Virus record (IMG/VR): IMGVR_UViG_3300034685_000271
Location: 1-32,615 of that record
Strand: one strand, 5' to 3'
From: a virus
DNA: 32,615 nucleotides
Shown here: positions 20,868 to 31,906 of the stretch, piece by piece
Layout: each line of letters starts with the position of its first letter
Position numbering within the stretch: the stretch's first letter is position 1
Program-made: the position numbers and the translations under genes
The notes under the pieces: generated by a model
Databases searched by the model: none
What the model saw: the letters and a program-made list of their open reading frames with translations, nothing else
What the model was told of the DNA's origin: nothing

Positions 20868-21830
20868 ATGTATACAGGAGCCAAATCAAGTGTCTTGCTT
20901 GGGATTGAAAGTGCTTTTGGGAGCGAGGCACAAGCTAAGTATAAACTACCATTTACAAGCGAAAGTCTAAACCATAAAGTTGAAGCAGTCAGATCAGAAG
21001 CATTATTAGGAACAAGGGGAATAAAGTCTCTCGCTCCTGGAAAATTAGGAGCTGAAGGGAGTATTGACGCGGAGTTATACCCTGCAACTTCTGGAGTTTT
21101 GTTTTATTTAGCACTTGGAAAGGCAATATTAGAAGACCCAGACGCAACACCGTCTTCTGGTGATGAATATAGCAAGATTGTTCCAATAGGTTTAAGTGAA
21201 GATTTGCCGAGCGCATCAATTGAAGTAAATCACGGTGGGCAGAGTTTTAAATATTTAGGCATGAAAATTAATCAACTTAGATTTTCTGGTTCAGTAGGCG
21301 CAATACCGTCAGTATCTCTGGATTGGATTGGTAAAGAAGAATTAAGTGGCAGTTTAACACAAGGGGCTATCGTTGTACCGGATGATGAACCTTATTACTT
21401 TAAAGAATTGAAACTATATACCGACCAATTTGTGACCACTACTGACCTTTATTCGAGTGTTGAGCTTACAATTAACAACAACTTAGAAGCTGATGATTAT
21501 CGGTTAGACGGCACAGGACAACGCAAAACGTTGGAAGCTGGAAGATTAGAAATCACCGGAGCATTGGACATAATTTTTGATGCTTCAGTTGTGAGTGGTG
21601 AATATAGCAAATATAAAAACTTCACCGAGGGCGCACTTGGAATTGAATTAGCAAAAGATAGTGGCAACACTTTAAAAATTTATATACCGAGACTATTATT
21701 TTCCAGTATGACACACGATATAAGCGGTGCGGATAAAATAACAATTAGAGCAGAATTTACTGCATTAATTCCATTGGCTGGTGAAATAATAGAAGTCCTA
21801 GATTATACTAACAAAACAGGAACATATTAA
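20868..21830 (+). CDS. Major tail tube protein
   Basis: The 320-aa protein is beta-rich and has tube-family features: an N-terminal GAKSSVLLGIESAFGSEA, LPFTSESLNHKVEAVRSEALLGTRG, a LAPGKLGAEGSIDAELYP block and a long series of strands ending in IRAEFTALIPLAGEIIEVLDYTNK. The size suggests a standard tube domain plus a surface insertion (about residues 170-230). No sheath gene is present, so the tail is non-contractile. GGAGGTGAGTTAA precedes the ATG. Confidence 0.85.
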   Translation: MYTGAKSSVLLGIESAFGSEAQAKYKLPFTSESLNHKVEAVRSEALLGTRGIKSLAPGKLGAEGSIDAELYPATSGVLFYLALGKAILEDPDATPSSGDEYSKIVPIGLSEDLPSASIEVNHGGQSFKYLGMKINQLRFSGSVGAIPSVSLDWIGKEELSGSLTQGAIVVPDDEPYYFKELKLYTDQFVTTTDLYSSVELTINNNLEADDYRLDGTGQRKTLEAGRLEITGALDIIFDASVVSGEYSKYKNFTEGALGIELAKDSGNTLKIYIPRLLFSSMTHDISGADKITIRAEFTALIPLAGEIIEVLDYTNKTGTY

Positions 21831-21841
21831 GGGGTGATTGA

Positions 21842-22207
21842 ATGAGCCTTTTTGCAAGCAGTGAAACAGTGAAACTTTATATTAAGGATAAGAAAGTCGT
21901 GAATAAAGAGACTGACACATGGATTGAAGTTCCAAAAGAGCTTTCTGCAGAATTAAGAGAAGAAGCAATAACAATTTTCCAGAATTCAAAGATAGAGGTA
22001 ACTCGAGACGGGAATGCAATCCTGGATCTAGCTGCAGTAAATGCTATCCCATATAAATTCTTAGTCAAAGTCATCAAAGCATGGAGTGAAAGTGTACCTG
22101 TGACACTGGAAAACATAAAGAAAGTAGAGGCGACTACCCTTTTAAATATCTGGATCAAGCTTCAAGAGATGTACAATCTCGGTGGTAGCAATGCTTTTGG
22201 AGTTTGA
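21842..22207 (+). CDS. Tail assembly chaperone, first frame (gpG-like)
   Basis: The 121-aa protein lies between tube and tape-measure genes, where siphoviruses encode the chaperone that coats the tape measure. It is alpha/beta with a helical C-terminal half (YKFLVKVIKAWSESVPVTLENIKK, TTLLNIWIKLQEMYN). The next gene starts within it in the +1 frame, which resembles gpG/gpGT pairs. Confidence 0.75.
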   Translation: MSLFASSETVKLYIKDKKVVNKETDTWIEVPKELSAELREEAITIFQNSKIEVTRDGNAILDLAAVNAIPYKFLVKVIKAWSESVPVTLENIKKVEATTLLNIWIKLQEMYNLGGSNAFGV

Positions 22208-22688
22208 GGATGGTAGCTGGATTGAATACAAAAAGCTAACCGTAAGGGGATATAATCTCATAAAACAAGGGGGAGTGATCGAAGCTCTCCCGTTTCACAT
22301 TCTTAGATGGAGCGAAAACGCCCCCATAAATGCAAAGACTTGCGGAATGTTAAAACATGAAACAGTTGAGCTATTGAAAAAGAAATTATTCGAAAGTGTT
22401 GAGCCAATGATAAAGATTGAAGGATACAAACTAAAACGATGGCTAAATTTAATGCTTTCCGATATTAAAATGGGAAATAATATTCCGGAAGAAGATAGAC
22501 AAATGTATGACTTTATAAGAGAGAATTACTTTCAGTTTGTTCTAGCATACGTGGATCACAAGGGGAACATAATTAATCTTCCAGAACCTGGAGGAATTTT
22601 AGATCAGCCTGTAGACTGGATTGTCTTTTTAATAGCTTTTAAAACAGTCTTTGTAGAACAGCTCGCAAATAAGAATAAAGGCAGGTGA
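22191..22688 (+). CDS. Tail assembly chaperone, second frame (gpT-like)
   Basis: The 165-aa protein overlaps the previous gene by 17 nt in the +1 frame and precedes the tape measure, as the T part of gpGT does. It has helical Lys/Leu-rich segments ([30 protein letters not shown]-type) and a Pro/Trp-rich end ([19 protein letters not shown]). It may be made by its own start (ATG 22191, weak GGTGG) or as a fusion by +1 shifting; no textbook slippery site is visible. Its length is greater than a typical T extension. Confidence 0.65.
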   Translation: MLLEFEDGSWIEYKKLTVRGYNLIKQGGVIEALPFHILRWSENAPINAKTCGMLKHETVELLKKKLFESVEPMIKIEGYKLKRWLNLMLSDIKMGNNIPEEDRQMYDFIRENYFQFVLAYVDHKGNIINLPEPGGILDQPVDWIVFLIAFKTVFVEQLANKNKGR

Positions 22689-22693
22689 TTCCG

Positions 22694-25600
22694 ATGCCGC
22701 AAGAAACATTGGGAATAGTTATCAAAGCTTCCGATTCAGCTAGCCCCGTGCTAAGAACCGTCTCACGAAATTTGGATTCTTTCCAAAAGAAAATGGATAA
22801 CGTTCGAAGAAATCTGCAACAATTTTCAAACGCGATCAATACTGCATTAAGATACACTGTTGCACTCACAGGAGCATTAGCGGGGGCAGTAAGTGCGTCT
22901 ACTTATTTTGCAGCCAAGGTAGAAAAGTCATTCCAGAATGCAAGAACAATGATGAAGATGACAAGTGATCAAGCCAGAGAGATGCAACAACAATTAATTA
23001 ATTTATCCATGGCAACAGGAAAGCCTTTAGACGAGCTTAATAATGCTTTGTATATGCTAGGATCAGCCGGTGTTGAAGCAAAAGATAGCTTAAACGTGCT
23101 AAAAGCCACCACTATTTCTTCAATCGCGGGCGCGACGGATTTAACAACTACGTTCCAAAGTGCTATTTCTATCATCAATGCATATGGATTAAGTATAGAT
23201 AATCTTTCCACGATATATGCAATGCAGTTTGAAGCAGTTAAGAAAGGGCTATTAACATACGAAGAATTAGCAAGAGATTTTGGACAACTCATACCATCAG
23301 CAAGAAATTTAGGTGTTAGTTTACAAGAAGCATTAGCAGGTTATACAGCATTAACAACAGCGGGCTTCAGATCTGCAGAAGCAGCAAACGCCGCAGAAGG
23401 AGCATTCATGGATATGCTTCAACAAGCTGATAAGTTTAAGGAATTAGGAATCTTCCTGTACGATGCAAATGGAAAGTTTATTGGATTAACAAAAGTTGTT
23501 GATCAACTAAGAAAAAAGCTTGAAGGACTTACAGATGATGAAAAACGAGCTTTCCTTCAACAACTAGCGCTTTCCGAAACAGGCTCGAGAGCGTTGTTAA
23601 CGTGGATCAATAACTACGAAAAATTTACAGATGTGTTAAGCGGGATACGGGGCGATACAGAAGCTTTGAATGAAGCATATCAGCTGCAAACTCAATCCGT
23701 TTCGTACCTACTCGATAGATTAAAAGCCAGTATTGGAGCATTAAACATGGCATTCTTTAATGCAATAAGAACTGGCGTGGTTGATTTACTGCAAAAGATG
23801 ATAGCAGGTGTAATTCAATTAACCAGATGGATTGATAAAAATAAAGAAACGGTAGGAAAAGCAGTCTGGGCGCTTCTCAGGTTAGGTGCTACATTAATAA
23901 GCGTATTAATAGCTTTAAAACTGTTTGCACAACTTGCACAAATAGGAACATTCTTACTTAATCCGTTTACATTAGCAGTTCTTGGTGTAGTGACTGCGTT
24001 ATACAAGTTATGGCAATCAAAGAACGAAGGAAAGAGCTTTGCAGATTTCTTGCAATGGTTATGGCAAGGATTAGTGGAAATATTTACCAACATAATTAAT
24101 TGGATTAAAAGTGTTAACTGGCAAGAGATTTGGGAAGACTTTATTGGCTTTTTCAGTTGGATTTGGCAAGGTATGAAATCAGGATTTAAAACGGTATGGG
24201 ATTGGACTGTTACTGGTTTAGACAAATTGTGGGACATAATGAATTGGCTTGGTGATAAGATCTGGACTGGGATTAAAACAGCATGGGATTGGGTTGTATC
24301 AGGTCTTACTTGGTTATGGGATAATGTTTTACAACCATTAGGAAAAGGAATTTTGACTGGTTTGAAAACTACTTGGGAATGGGTAGTAAACGGTTTAACT
24401 TGGCTATGGGCAAATATTCTAGAACCACTTGGTCAAGGTATATGGAATGGCTTAAAGACAATCTGGAATTGGACTATACAAGGTATTGAATGGTTGTATG
24501 ATAACATTCTAAAACCATTAGGAACAGCAACTTGGCAAACATTAAAAACAACTTGGGTTTGGACTATTACAGGTATTCAATGGCTTTGGGAAAATGTTTT
24601 ACAACCATTAGGAGAAAAAATATGGGAAGCATTGAAAACAACATGGGAATGGACAATAACTGGTTTGGAATTTGTAAGAGAAATAATGAAATACTTTGGT
24701 TCAATTGTACAAACAACTTGGGAAATAGCAGTTAAACTTACTGGCGATGTTATAGATTTCTTTAAAAAAGGTTTTGAACAAACTGGTGAAATTGCAGTAA
24801 AGAAAGAAGAATTGGCAAAAGAAATTATGGATGATAAATCAACTCCGTGGTGGATGAAAATACTTGCATGGATGGGGCTTTATTACGAGCCAGGATTTGC
24901 AGAAGGAGGATATACAGGTTCTGGTGGCAAATACGAACCAGCTGGAATAGTGCATAAAGGGGAATACGTTATTCCAAACAAAATAGTTAAAAAATATCCT
25001 GAACTTGTAGCTTTTCTTGAAAATATTAGACTAAAAGGTTATGCAGAAGGTGGATTAGTTGATGCTGTAATTAACTATCTTTTTGGTGGTGGAGTAGGAG
25101 AAGATATAAAAATAATTGCTCAAACAATTTCAAAAATAGCAGATATATTGCAAGCTTCAAATCCAGAGATGGCTGAACAGTTGAAACTTATAGCCGGAGA
25201 ATTACAGCAAGAAGAATCTGGTGCTAAAGAAGAAAAAGAACTAACGTTTTTGGAAACGATAAGCAAATGGTACAAACAAGTTATCGAATCGGTATCGTTC
25301 ATAAAAAAAGCAGTTGATAGCTTTGTTTATTTGCTTGGAACATTGCAAAGCGTGCAACAATTATTGGATCCAATCGGAACAATTATTCAAGGAATATTTA
25401 ACGTGCTAGCACCGTTAATCGAGAGCGCACTTAAACCATTTGCACAGATACTTATGGTGCTAGGAAACACGATTGGAACAATTCTTACTCCAGCATTAGA
25501 AGTTGTTGCAGGAGCATTTAGAATGATAGCAAATGTACTTGTATGGGCATATAACAATGTATTTGTCTGGTTCGCTCGAGGAATTTATTTCATATTTGGA

Positions 25601-25939
25601 TTAATAAGAGAAGCGTTTGTCAGGCTTAATAACTTCATTGCAAGCATACCACTTATTGGCCAATTATTAGGATTAAAGAAAATACAAACTAAATCGCTCG
25701 ACGATATATGGAAGGAAGCCCAGGAAAAGATTCAGCCAATTGAATTAGGAGCCAGCACGGAAACCGGAACAGGAAGCTATATTGCAAACGTTACACGTTC
25801 CGGGCCAGAAACGGTTTATAACATAGTAAATTTATACGCAAATGAAAGCTTTATAATGGACCATAGAACTAAATTTGAAGACTTCTTAGCAGAAACTATT
25901 CAGAAACTTATTGATACAGGACAAATAAAATTTGCATAA
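22694..25939 (+). CDS. Tape measure protein
   Basis: The 1081-aa protein is the longest helical gene and lies after the chaperones. Features in order: N-terminal coiled coil (about 20-55); a TP901-type core ([43 protein letters not shown]); hydrophobic segments near residues 400-440; six Trp-rich 30-residue repeats (about 493-669); the family motif [14 protein letters not shown] (about 749-762); and a hydrophobic region with predicted membrane segments (about 890-990). It sets tail length, here roughly 160 nm if 0.15 nm per residue holds, and probably helps DNA cross the membrane. ATG 22694 follows GGCAGGTGA. Confidence 0.95.
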   Translation: MPQETLGIVIKASDSASPVLRTVSRNLDSFQKKMDNVRRNLQQFSNAINTALRYTVALTGALAGAVSASTYFAAKVEKSFQNARTMMKMTSDQAREMQQQLINLSMATGKPLDELNNALYMLGSAGVEAKDSLNVLKATTISSIAGATDLTTTFQSAISIINAYGLSIDNLSTIYAMQFEAVKKGLLTYEELARDFGQLIPSARNLGVSLQEALAGYTALTTAGFRSAEAANAAEGAFMDMLQQADKFKELGIFLYDANGKFIGLTKVVDQLRKKLEGLTDDEKRAFLQQLALSETGSRALLTWINNYEKFTDVLSGIRGDTEALNEAYQLQTQSVSYLLDRLKASIGALNMAFFNAIRTGVVDLLQKMIAGVIQLTRWIDKNKETVGKAVWALLRLGATLISVLIALKLFAQLAQIGTFLLNPFTLAVLGVVTALYKLWQSKNEGKSFADFLQWLWQGLVEIFTNIINWIKSVNWQEIWEDFIGFFSWIWQGMKSGFKTVWDWTVTGLDKLWDIMNWLGDKIWTGIKTAWDWVVSGLTWLWDNVLQPLGKGILTGLKTTWEWVVNGLTWLWANILEPLGQGIWNGLKTIWNWTIQGIEWLYDNILKPLGTATWQTLKTTWVWTITGIQWLWENVLQPLGEKIWEALKTTWEWTITGLEFVREIMKYFGSIVQTTWEIAVKLTGDVIDFFKKGFEQTGEIAVKKEELAKEIMDDKSTPWWMKILAWMGLYYEPGFAEGGYTGSGGKYEPAGIVHKGEYVIPNKIVKKYPELVAFLENIRLKGYAEGGLVDAVINYLFGGGVGEDIKIIAQTISKIADILQASNPEMAEQLKLIAGELQQEESGAKEEKELTFLETISKWYKQVIESVSFIKKAVDSFVYLLGTLQSVQQLLDPIGTIIQGIFNVLAPLIESALKPFAQILMVLGNTIGTILTPALEVVAGAFRMIANVLVWAYNNVFVWFARGIYFIFGLIREAFVRLNNFIASIPLIGQLLGLKKIQTKSLDDIWKEAQEKIQPIELGASTETGTGSYIANVTRSGPETVYNIVNLYANESFIMDHRTKFEDFLAETIQKLIDTGQIKFA

Positions 25940-25977
25940 TACGGGCGTAAGCTCCCATTTTTTAAGGAGGGATAAGA

Positions 25978-26316
25978 ATGGTTCAGAGTATGGCAAAACC
26001 ATCTGAAATACAAATAATAAAGTTAACAGATGACATGAAACAAGGTAAAGTAAAAGTTTCATATGCTTTTAATTATGGCATACAAGAAAAACAGATCGAA
26101 GAACACATCATGAGAGAAGACAGAACAACAGATGTCGAAATGCGAACTGTTTACGAATATTACCAATACGTTGCAGATGCAGAATTTGACTTACTTCTAA
26201 AGCCGTTTATTCCAGAGTTGTTGAAACAAATGTATAAACAACTTGGACCTGTTATACAAGAAAGGTTGAATTTAGCAAACGTTGAGATACCAAAAGAAAT
26301 ATCTATTGAGGGGTGA
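25978..26316 (+). CDS. Small tail-tip region protein
   Basis: The 112-aa protein is unrecognised. It has strands near the N-terminus (IQIIKLTDDMKQGKVKVSYAF) and a helical second half (YYQYVADAEFDLLLKPFIPELLKQMYKQLG). It sits where a distal tail protein is expected but is far shorter than Dit proteins (usually 200 aa or more). GGAGGGATAAG precedes the ATG. Confidence 0.65.
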   Translation: MVQSMAKPSEIQIIKLTDDMKQGKVKVSYAFNYGIQEKQIEEHIMREDRTTDVEMRTVYEYYQYVADAEFDLLLKPFIPELLKQMYKQLGPVIQERLNLANVEIPKEISIEG

Positions 26317-26322
26317 TAATTG

Positions 26323-27522
26323 ATGGCATTGCATAAAGAAAGTTATGGGCTGATATACAACGACGATGGAAGCTTATGCGTGACACTACGCAAAGATGAT
26401 GTTCCGTTTGAAGGTGTTACAAGTTTTGCGGTGGAGGAGGGGACGACGAATTTACTATCCAACCCAAGTTTTGAAACATATACAGGAACAAGCGGAGTGG
26501 CAGATAATTGGCTGAGAGCTTCAAATTCAACTGTTACTCCAAATTATTCTGTAGAATCAATCGGGTACAACAGCAACCGTTCACAAAAGATAGAGATTAC
26601 AAACAGCACAGGCCTGGGTGATGCAATTGTTTATCGGTTACACACACTAACGATTGGTTCTACATACACATTATCCGCATATGTTAGAGGAAATGTTACT
26701 GGAACATGTGTTGGTTTTGTAAGAATTGTACCAAAACTTGGTGGTGGAGCTAATATAAATACGTTTGTCACTTATTTTGTTCCAACAAATCAATGGCAAC
26801 GTGTTAGCGTAACAGCCACCATTCCAGAAGAAACATCTTACTGTGAAATAACTGTAGGACTTCGAGCAATGACAGCTGGAGATTTTGGAACTTTATACAT
26901 CGATAATGTTCAGTTAGAGGAAAAACCCTTCGCCACGTCCTTCGTGGACGGGACGAGGGCGGATGGACGACTTGCAATACCGATTAACTTTCGAACTAAT
27001 CTGGTTATATCAGGCTGGTTCAAACCCTATGGAACTTCAGGAAATTATAATACACAAGGTGGTTGGGCACGGATTGTGAATTTTTCAAATTCGAACGACA
27101 CTCGACGTGTTACACTAGCATACAACAGAAGAGATTCACATCCTGACTTTCAAAAGTTTCAGTTGAGTATTTATAATGCAAGTGGTGATGTAATCGTTTC
27201 AACTTCAAATGTTTATCCTTTTAACAAGTGGTATTTTTGGGTATTAATTATCGAAGATGCTTCTACGACTGCCTACATTTTTGATGAAAACGGAAATATG
27301 GAAAAAATAGTAAACACGAATTCAATCCCACTATCAGATATCTCTTCTTCGCCACTTTATATAGGTCATAGAACTACTGGAACTACTGATGTGCTCAACG
27401 GTGTTATCTCAAATCTTCTCATTGCCCGCTACGACCCAGCAATCTGGACTGATGATTATATCCAGGCGCTGTATGATGCAAAAAAACCGTTCGCTGTTCC
27501 ACCAAAAATGCCGATTATATAA
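26323..27522 (+). CDS. Tail protein with CBM-like and LamG-like domains
   Basis: The 399-aa protein has a short N-terminal strand region; a carbohydrate-binding-module-like beta sandwich (about residues 38-205) that starts TNLLSNPSFE and ends YIDNVQLEEKPFATSF; and then a concanavalin/LamG-like domain (about 215-395) with INFRTNLVISGWFKPYG and KWYFWVLIIEDASTTAYIFD. Such cassettes bind host surface glycans. GC-rich patches at 26429-26448 and 26927-26971 flank the CBM, which is otherwise AT-rich, as if the domain was swapped in. ATG 26323 follows GAGGGGTGATAA. Confidence 0.82.
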   Translation: MALHKESYGLIYNDDGSLCVTLRKDDVPFEGVTSFAVEEGTTNLLSNPSFETYTGTSGVADNWLRASNSTVTPNYSVESIGYNSNRSQKIEITNSTGLGDAIVYRLHTLTIGSTYTLSAYVRGNVTGTCVGFVRIVPKLGGGANINTFVTYFVPTNQWQRVSVTATIPEETSYCEITVGLRAMTAGDFGTLYIDNVQLEEKPFATSFVDGTRADGRLAIPINFRTNLVISGWFKPYGTSGNYNTQGGWARIVNFSNSNDTRRVTLAYNRRDSHPDFQKFQLSIYNASGDVIVSTSNVYPFNKWYFWVLIIEDASTTAYIFDENGNMEKIVNTNSIPLSDISSSPLYIGHRTTGTTDVLNGVISNLLIARYDPAIWTDDYIQALYDAKKPFAVPPKMPII

Positions 27523-27544
27523 GACTATATAAGGCGGTGATAGC

Positions 27545-30500
27545 GTGATTGAAGCAGTTAACATAAATCCTGATTTTCTAACACAAACAAGAGATTTAAC
27601 AAGGTATAAAAAGATTGCATTTTATGCAAAAATAGATGGTGTTAATTGGTACGACCTAAGCGATTATGTTTTGAAAGTCAGAACTAATAACAGAATAGAA
27701 CTTCTTGAAACGCCTGCGATAGATACGGCGGTGTTAACTGTTAGAAATGAAAATAATGCCTTTACACCAACGCAATATAACGATGTATTTGACCCAACCG
27801 TCGGAAAAATTAACGGGACGGTGAACGATGATTATTTAAATAAAGTATGGGAAGTTAAAGTGTACGTTATTATAGGTAAAGAAGCTGATGGACTTGAACT
27901 TCCAGATAACGTAATTGAATATTGGAGAGGTAGTTTAAATGATACGGTTCCAGACGGTTATACAGCTGCTCCAGAAGACGAAAATGCAATAGCTATCCCA
28001 ATTTTCTATGGCTGGAAACCTGCTAATGCAATTACAGAAAGACACAAAACAGCGGATATAGAACTCAAAGACCTTTTATGGATAGCTACGCAAAAGAAAC
28101 CAACTAACCCTTTGCTTTATACAGGCTATACTCCAGACCAAATAATAAACGATATACTTGTTAATAGGCTTGGCTTTGATGTAAGCTATTTGGATTTACA
28201 AGTTTTGACAACTCCCTGGGAAGTATTTATTGCTGACAATAACAAAACATGGTGGCAGATACTTCAGGAAATTACAAAAGCAACAGGTGGAAAACTCACT
28301 TGCACGCCAGACGGTAAAATAGCATTTAGAACACGAATTGAAAATTATTCAGACCCAACTCCTGCCATAACTATAACTGAAGATAATATCAAAAATTACA
28401 ATATCAATACCAAAAGACAATTTAATCAGATCAAGATTCAAAGCCAGGGGTATGAAATCGGTTCAGCTCAGGAGCATGTAATTGATCACGAACTCCAGGG
28501 AGATGCAAGCATTGTAAAAGCTGGAACACAAGGCACTTTCGAGCTTGAGTATACAAGTGAATACATAAAAGATCCCGATACATATGTTTATATCAGCTAT
28601 TATCTCAATGACACACCAATCGCGGTTGATAGGCAATTCAGCGCCGGTTATAATGATGGAAATATCAGGCTAGACGAACTAACTGCATATCCAGATAAAT
28701 TAATATTAAAAATCACAAATCTTTCAAGCACGGTGGATTATAGGATTACACACATCAAATTTTCAGCAGTTCCAATTAAAAAGAAATCGGAGCTAACAGT
28801 TACCAAACCAAATCAAACAGGGCAGCCAGATGCAGAGCTATCTCTCACTTCGTACTACTCGTCTGAAGCTTTACTTTCCAACATTGCTGATGCTTTGTAC
28901 GGCGAAACTACAAAGACGATAAAGTTTGTGTTGCAATTAAATGAGTTTTATCCAGAACTTTTTGCAGGAAATTTAATAACCCTGCAATTAGCACCAAAAG
29001 GAATTTCTTCTGGAACTTTTTTGATAAATGGTGTAGAGCACGAGCTGGAAGCACAAAAGTTCAAAACCAGCATAAGCATAGTTGAATGGGGGAACGTTAT
29101 ATTTGATATTGCAGATAAACAGGTATCCAAAGTGACTCCATCAGAAGTGGCACAACAACCAGCCGAGACAACACAATTAGAAACGGTTCAGCAGCAAGTG
29201 CAAGAGCTTCAGACACAAGTTCAGACAGTAGATGATAGAACAAACTACTTAGACGGTTTGGCTCCAGCTACACCAACAGGGCTTGCTCTTGCAACTATAA
29301 ACGAAAATGGTTTGAATTTCATAACTGCATCTTGGAATGCCAATACAGAAGCGGATTTAATCGGATATGAACTTGCTTGGAGTTATGACGGTATCGATTG
29401 GAATTATATAACAACCGCCGATACACTAGTAAAATTCGAAGTTCCAGGAAATATGACGATTTATGTCAAGGTAAGGGCTTACGATGCAGAAGGAAAGAAA
29501 TCAGGTTGGAGCACAGTACAAAGCATTACAAGTGCAAAGGATACAGATGCTCCGGCTACTCCAACACTTGTTTCAACCGAAAGTCTTTATGGTGCGGCTA
29601 TTATCAAGGTTACCGAGCCAACCGAAGATGACTTTTCACATTTTTTGGTAACTGTTAATTTGGAAACCGTAAGAGTTGACAGCACGACAATAAGGGTGGA
29701 ACTATCTCCAGGATCGACTAATGTTCCCGTAGAGATACGCGCTGTGGATTTTTCTGGCAATCAATCTTCTCCTTTAACGGTTAATGTAAGTTCTAAAACA
29801 TTAAGCGAAGCCGAACAAAGCTTTGCCGACGTTCAAACAGACGTTGCCAATTTACAAGCTGATGTATCGGGCATTCAAAGTGATATTACTACTATTAACA
29901 ATGATATATCTACAATCGAGACAATTTTAAATTCGGCGCCAGATGCCACAAATCAATATTATGCCATCAAGACAAACGCAGATGGAATTTCGACTTTATT
30001 TGCAAAAACAGATGTAAATAGTCTTGGTGTTGGTGAAACTTTATATAGCAAAATAACACAAAATGCAAGCGATATCTCGACTCTTGTAGCTAAAACAGGA
30101 ATCAATAGTTTGGGTGAAACCGAAACATTATATAGTAAAATAACTCAGAATGCCGACAGCATTACTTCTATAGTCGCAACATTGAATGGAGATGCTAATG
30201 ATCCAAGTCAATATTCTGCAATTAAACAGAACGCAACAAGTATTTCGACGATTGTAGCGACGCTAAATGACACACCAGATGCCGCAAATCAATATTCTTC
30301 GATTAAACAAAACGCAAGTGAAATTTCAAATCTTGTAGTTAAAACAGGGATTAATAGCTTGGGGGAAAATGAAACATTATATAGTAAAATAACACAAAAC
30401 GCCGATAGCATTACTTCTATAGTTGCGACGTTAAATAGTGATGCCAATGATCCAAACCAATATTCAGCAATAAAGCAAAACGCTTCACAAATTTCAACCG

Positions 30501-31906
30501 TGGTTGCAGATGTTAGTTCTATCGATAGTGATTTAAGTGATTTGACTACGGCAGCTACTCGTTGGAGTTCGTTCCAACAGCTATCGGACGAGATAAATTT
30601 AAGGGTTGTTGCAAAAGATGAAACAGGAACACCGCAAGCCACAGAGTTATCTATTCAAAACGGGAAAATAGTTGTTGATGCAACACAATTTGAAGTTTAT
30701 GGTGATGCAATTGTCAATGGTACGCTTACAGGCGATAAAATACAAGCCAAAACTATTTCAGCAGACAAACTTGTTGTTCAACCAGCTAACGCACTTCCAG
30801 AAGGAACAATAGCATATTGGTTAGATTCACTAGTTGACGTTGTAAATGGAATTGTTCCTGAAGGTTATACAGAAATCAACTTAGCACCAAGCATAACACT
30901 TACTCCATATAATGCTCCTGAAGGAAGTGTTGTAGGAGATTTAATAGCAGGAAATAAAATATATGCAGGAAAAAGCATACAGGTAGGTAATAAAGTATTT
31001 ATAGAAAACACTTCAGACGGTAAAGGGATAATAAGAGTTAATAATGAAGGAGTAGATTTAGTAAAAATCGGCGAGGCTTCTACGCCCAAATATTACGAAA
31101 CTTGTGAAATTTATGTTGATATATTAGGCGGGTTTGATTCCCCAGAACCAAGAGTTTATGCAAGTTTAGATGGTGTAACTTGGATAGAAATAGGCACTAC
31201 TCAGAGCTTAGATAGACAAATGACAAAAGTAGGCTTATTCAGCTTACAAAAAGAAGGAACTACATTGTATCTAAAAGTAAAAACAACAGTTTTGGAAGGA
31301 GCAGAAGACGGTGAAATAAAACTATATGTTGATGGCTCTCTTGCTTACACTTTTTATTATAGTGTAAAAGCCCTCGGGACAAACGAACAAATTTTCTCAT
31401 ATACACTGCCAAGTTCGCCATCTGATGGTATTTCAATCTCTGGAGGACTTTTAGAAACACCACAAATTGTTTTAAGCAACACAGCCGGAAAAATACTATT
31501 TGCCGATAGTTATTGGGAGATTACAGACGGTCAGGAGGTTTCCGAAGCCTATACGGAATTAACCATAAACTTTACTAACAAATATTTTGACGATAAAATT
31601 ATCTTTTTTGAGATTGCCAGAGGATTTGGCCTGCGATTTGAGCCCGGAGGCAATACACGCATTTCTTATGGCGAAATTTTCAATACCGATAATGAATTAA
31701 TTATCGGCAAATACGACGAAAGAACCGGAAGAATAGCTTCTATTATTTTGCAACCTGATTCTGGCGTAAGAATTGATGGTGGAGGGTTAATGCTCCCAAT
31801 TTCGTTAACTGCTCCAGACTCTCCGGTTCCAGGAATGATTTATTTTAATAGAACGGATAAGCATTTCTATGGCTACAACGGCTCAAGCTGGGTAAGATTG
31901 GATTAA
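27545..31906 (+). CDS. Tail-tip/central fibre protein with FnIII and coiled-coil repeats
   Basis: The 1453-aa protein combines a tail-hub-like N-terminal half (about residues 1-520, with LSDYVLKVRTNNRIELLETP and YTGYTPDQIINDILVN), a short coiled coil (about 540-565), an FnIII domain (about 572-665: PATPTGLALATI, YELAWSYDG, YVKVRAYDAEGKKSGWS), a second sandwich (about 670-750) and seven tandem 27/29-residue repeats (about 805-985). A J/gp21-like segment (GDKIQAKTISADKLV) and a beta-rich receptor-binding end follow, finishing FNRTDKHFYGYNGSSWVRLD. It likely forms the trimeric tip that recognises the host. GTG start after GGCGGTGATAGC. Confidence 0.9.
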   Translation: MIEAVNINPDFLTQTRDLTRYKKIAFYAKIDGVNWYDLSDYVLKVRTNNRIELLETPAIDTAVLTVRNENNAFTPTQYNDVFDPTVGKINGTVNDDYLNKVWEVKVYVIIGKEADGLELPDNVIEYWRGSLNDTVPDGYTAAPEDENAIAIPIFYGWKPANAITERHKTADIELKDLLWIATQKKPTNPLLYTGYTPDQIINDILVNRLGFDVSYLDLQVLTTPWEVFIADNNKTWWQILQEITKATGGKLTCTPDGKIAFRTRIENYSDPTPAITITEDNIKNYNINTKRQFNQIKIQSQGYEIGSAQEHVIDHELQGDASIVKAGTQGTFELEYTSEYIKDPDTYVYISYYLNDTPIAVDRQFSAGYNDGNIRLDELTAYPDKLILKITNLSSTVDYRITHIKFSAVPIKKKSELTVTKPNQTGQPDAELSLTSYYSSEALLSNIADALYGETTKTIKFVLQLNEFYPELFAGNLITLQLAPKGISSGTFLINGVEHELEAQKFKTSISIVEWGNVIFDIADKQVSKVTPSEVAQQPAETTQLETVQQQVQELQTQVQTVDDRTNYLDGLAPATPTGLALATINENGLNFITASWNANTEADLIGYELAWSYDGIDWNYITTADTLVKFEVPGNMTIYVKVRAYDAEGKKSGWSTVQSITSAKDTDAPATPTLVSTESLYGAAIIKVTEPTEDDFSHFLVTVNLETVRVDSTTIRVELSPGSTNVPVEIRAVDFSGNQSSPLTVNVSSKTLSEAEQSFADVQTDVANLQADVSGIQSDITTINNDISTIETILNSAPDATNQYYAIKTNADGISTLFAKTDVNSLGVGETLYSKITQNASDISTLVAKTGINSLGETETLYSKITQNADSITSIVATLNGDANDPSQYSAIKQNATSISTIVATLNDTPDAANQYSSIKQNASEISNLVVKTGINSLGENETLYSKITQNADSITSIVATLNSDANDPNQYSAIKQNASQISTVVADVSSIDSDLSDLTTAATRWSSFQQLSDEINLRVVAKDETGTPQATELSIQNGKIVVDATQFEVYGDAIVNGTLTGDKIQAKTISADKLVVQPANALPEGTIAYWLDSLVDVVNGIVPEGYTEINLAPSITLTPYNAPEGSVVGDLIAGNKIYAGKSIQVGNKVFIENTSDGKGIIRVNNEGVDLVKIGEASTPKYYETCEIYVDILGGFDSPEPRVYASLDGVTWIEIGTTQSLDRQMTKVGLFSLQKEGTTLYLKVKTTVLEGAEDGEIKLYVDGSLAYTFYYSVKALGTNEQIFSYTLPSSPSDGISISGGLLETPQIVLSNTAGKILFADSYWEITDGQEVSEAYTELTINFTNKYFDDKIIFFEIARGFGLRFEPGGNTRISYGEIFNTDNELIIGKYDERTGRIASIILQPDSGVRIDGGGLMLPISLTAPDSPVPGMIYFNRTDKHFYGYNGSSWVRLD
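29957..30510 (+). repeat. In-frame tandem repeats of the tail fibre
   Basis: Seven units built on YSKITQNADSITSIVA. They come in two lengths: 29 residues with a KTGINSLGENETL ending and 27 residues with a TLNSDANDPNQ ending. Some units are near-identical at DNA level, so unequal crossing-over could change copy number. Confidence 0.8.

Noticed and set aside
24532-24735. A 67-aa plus-strand frame inside the tape measure gene
   Set aside because: Low-complexity shadow of the Trp-rich repeats in another frame, no ribosome site.
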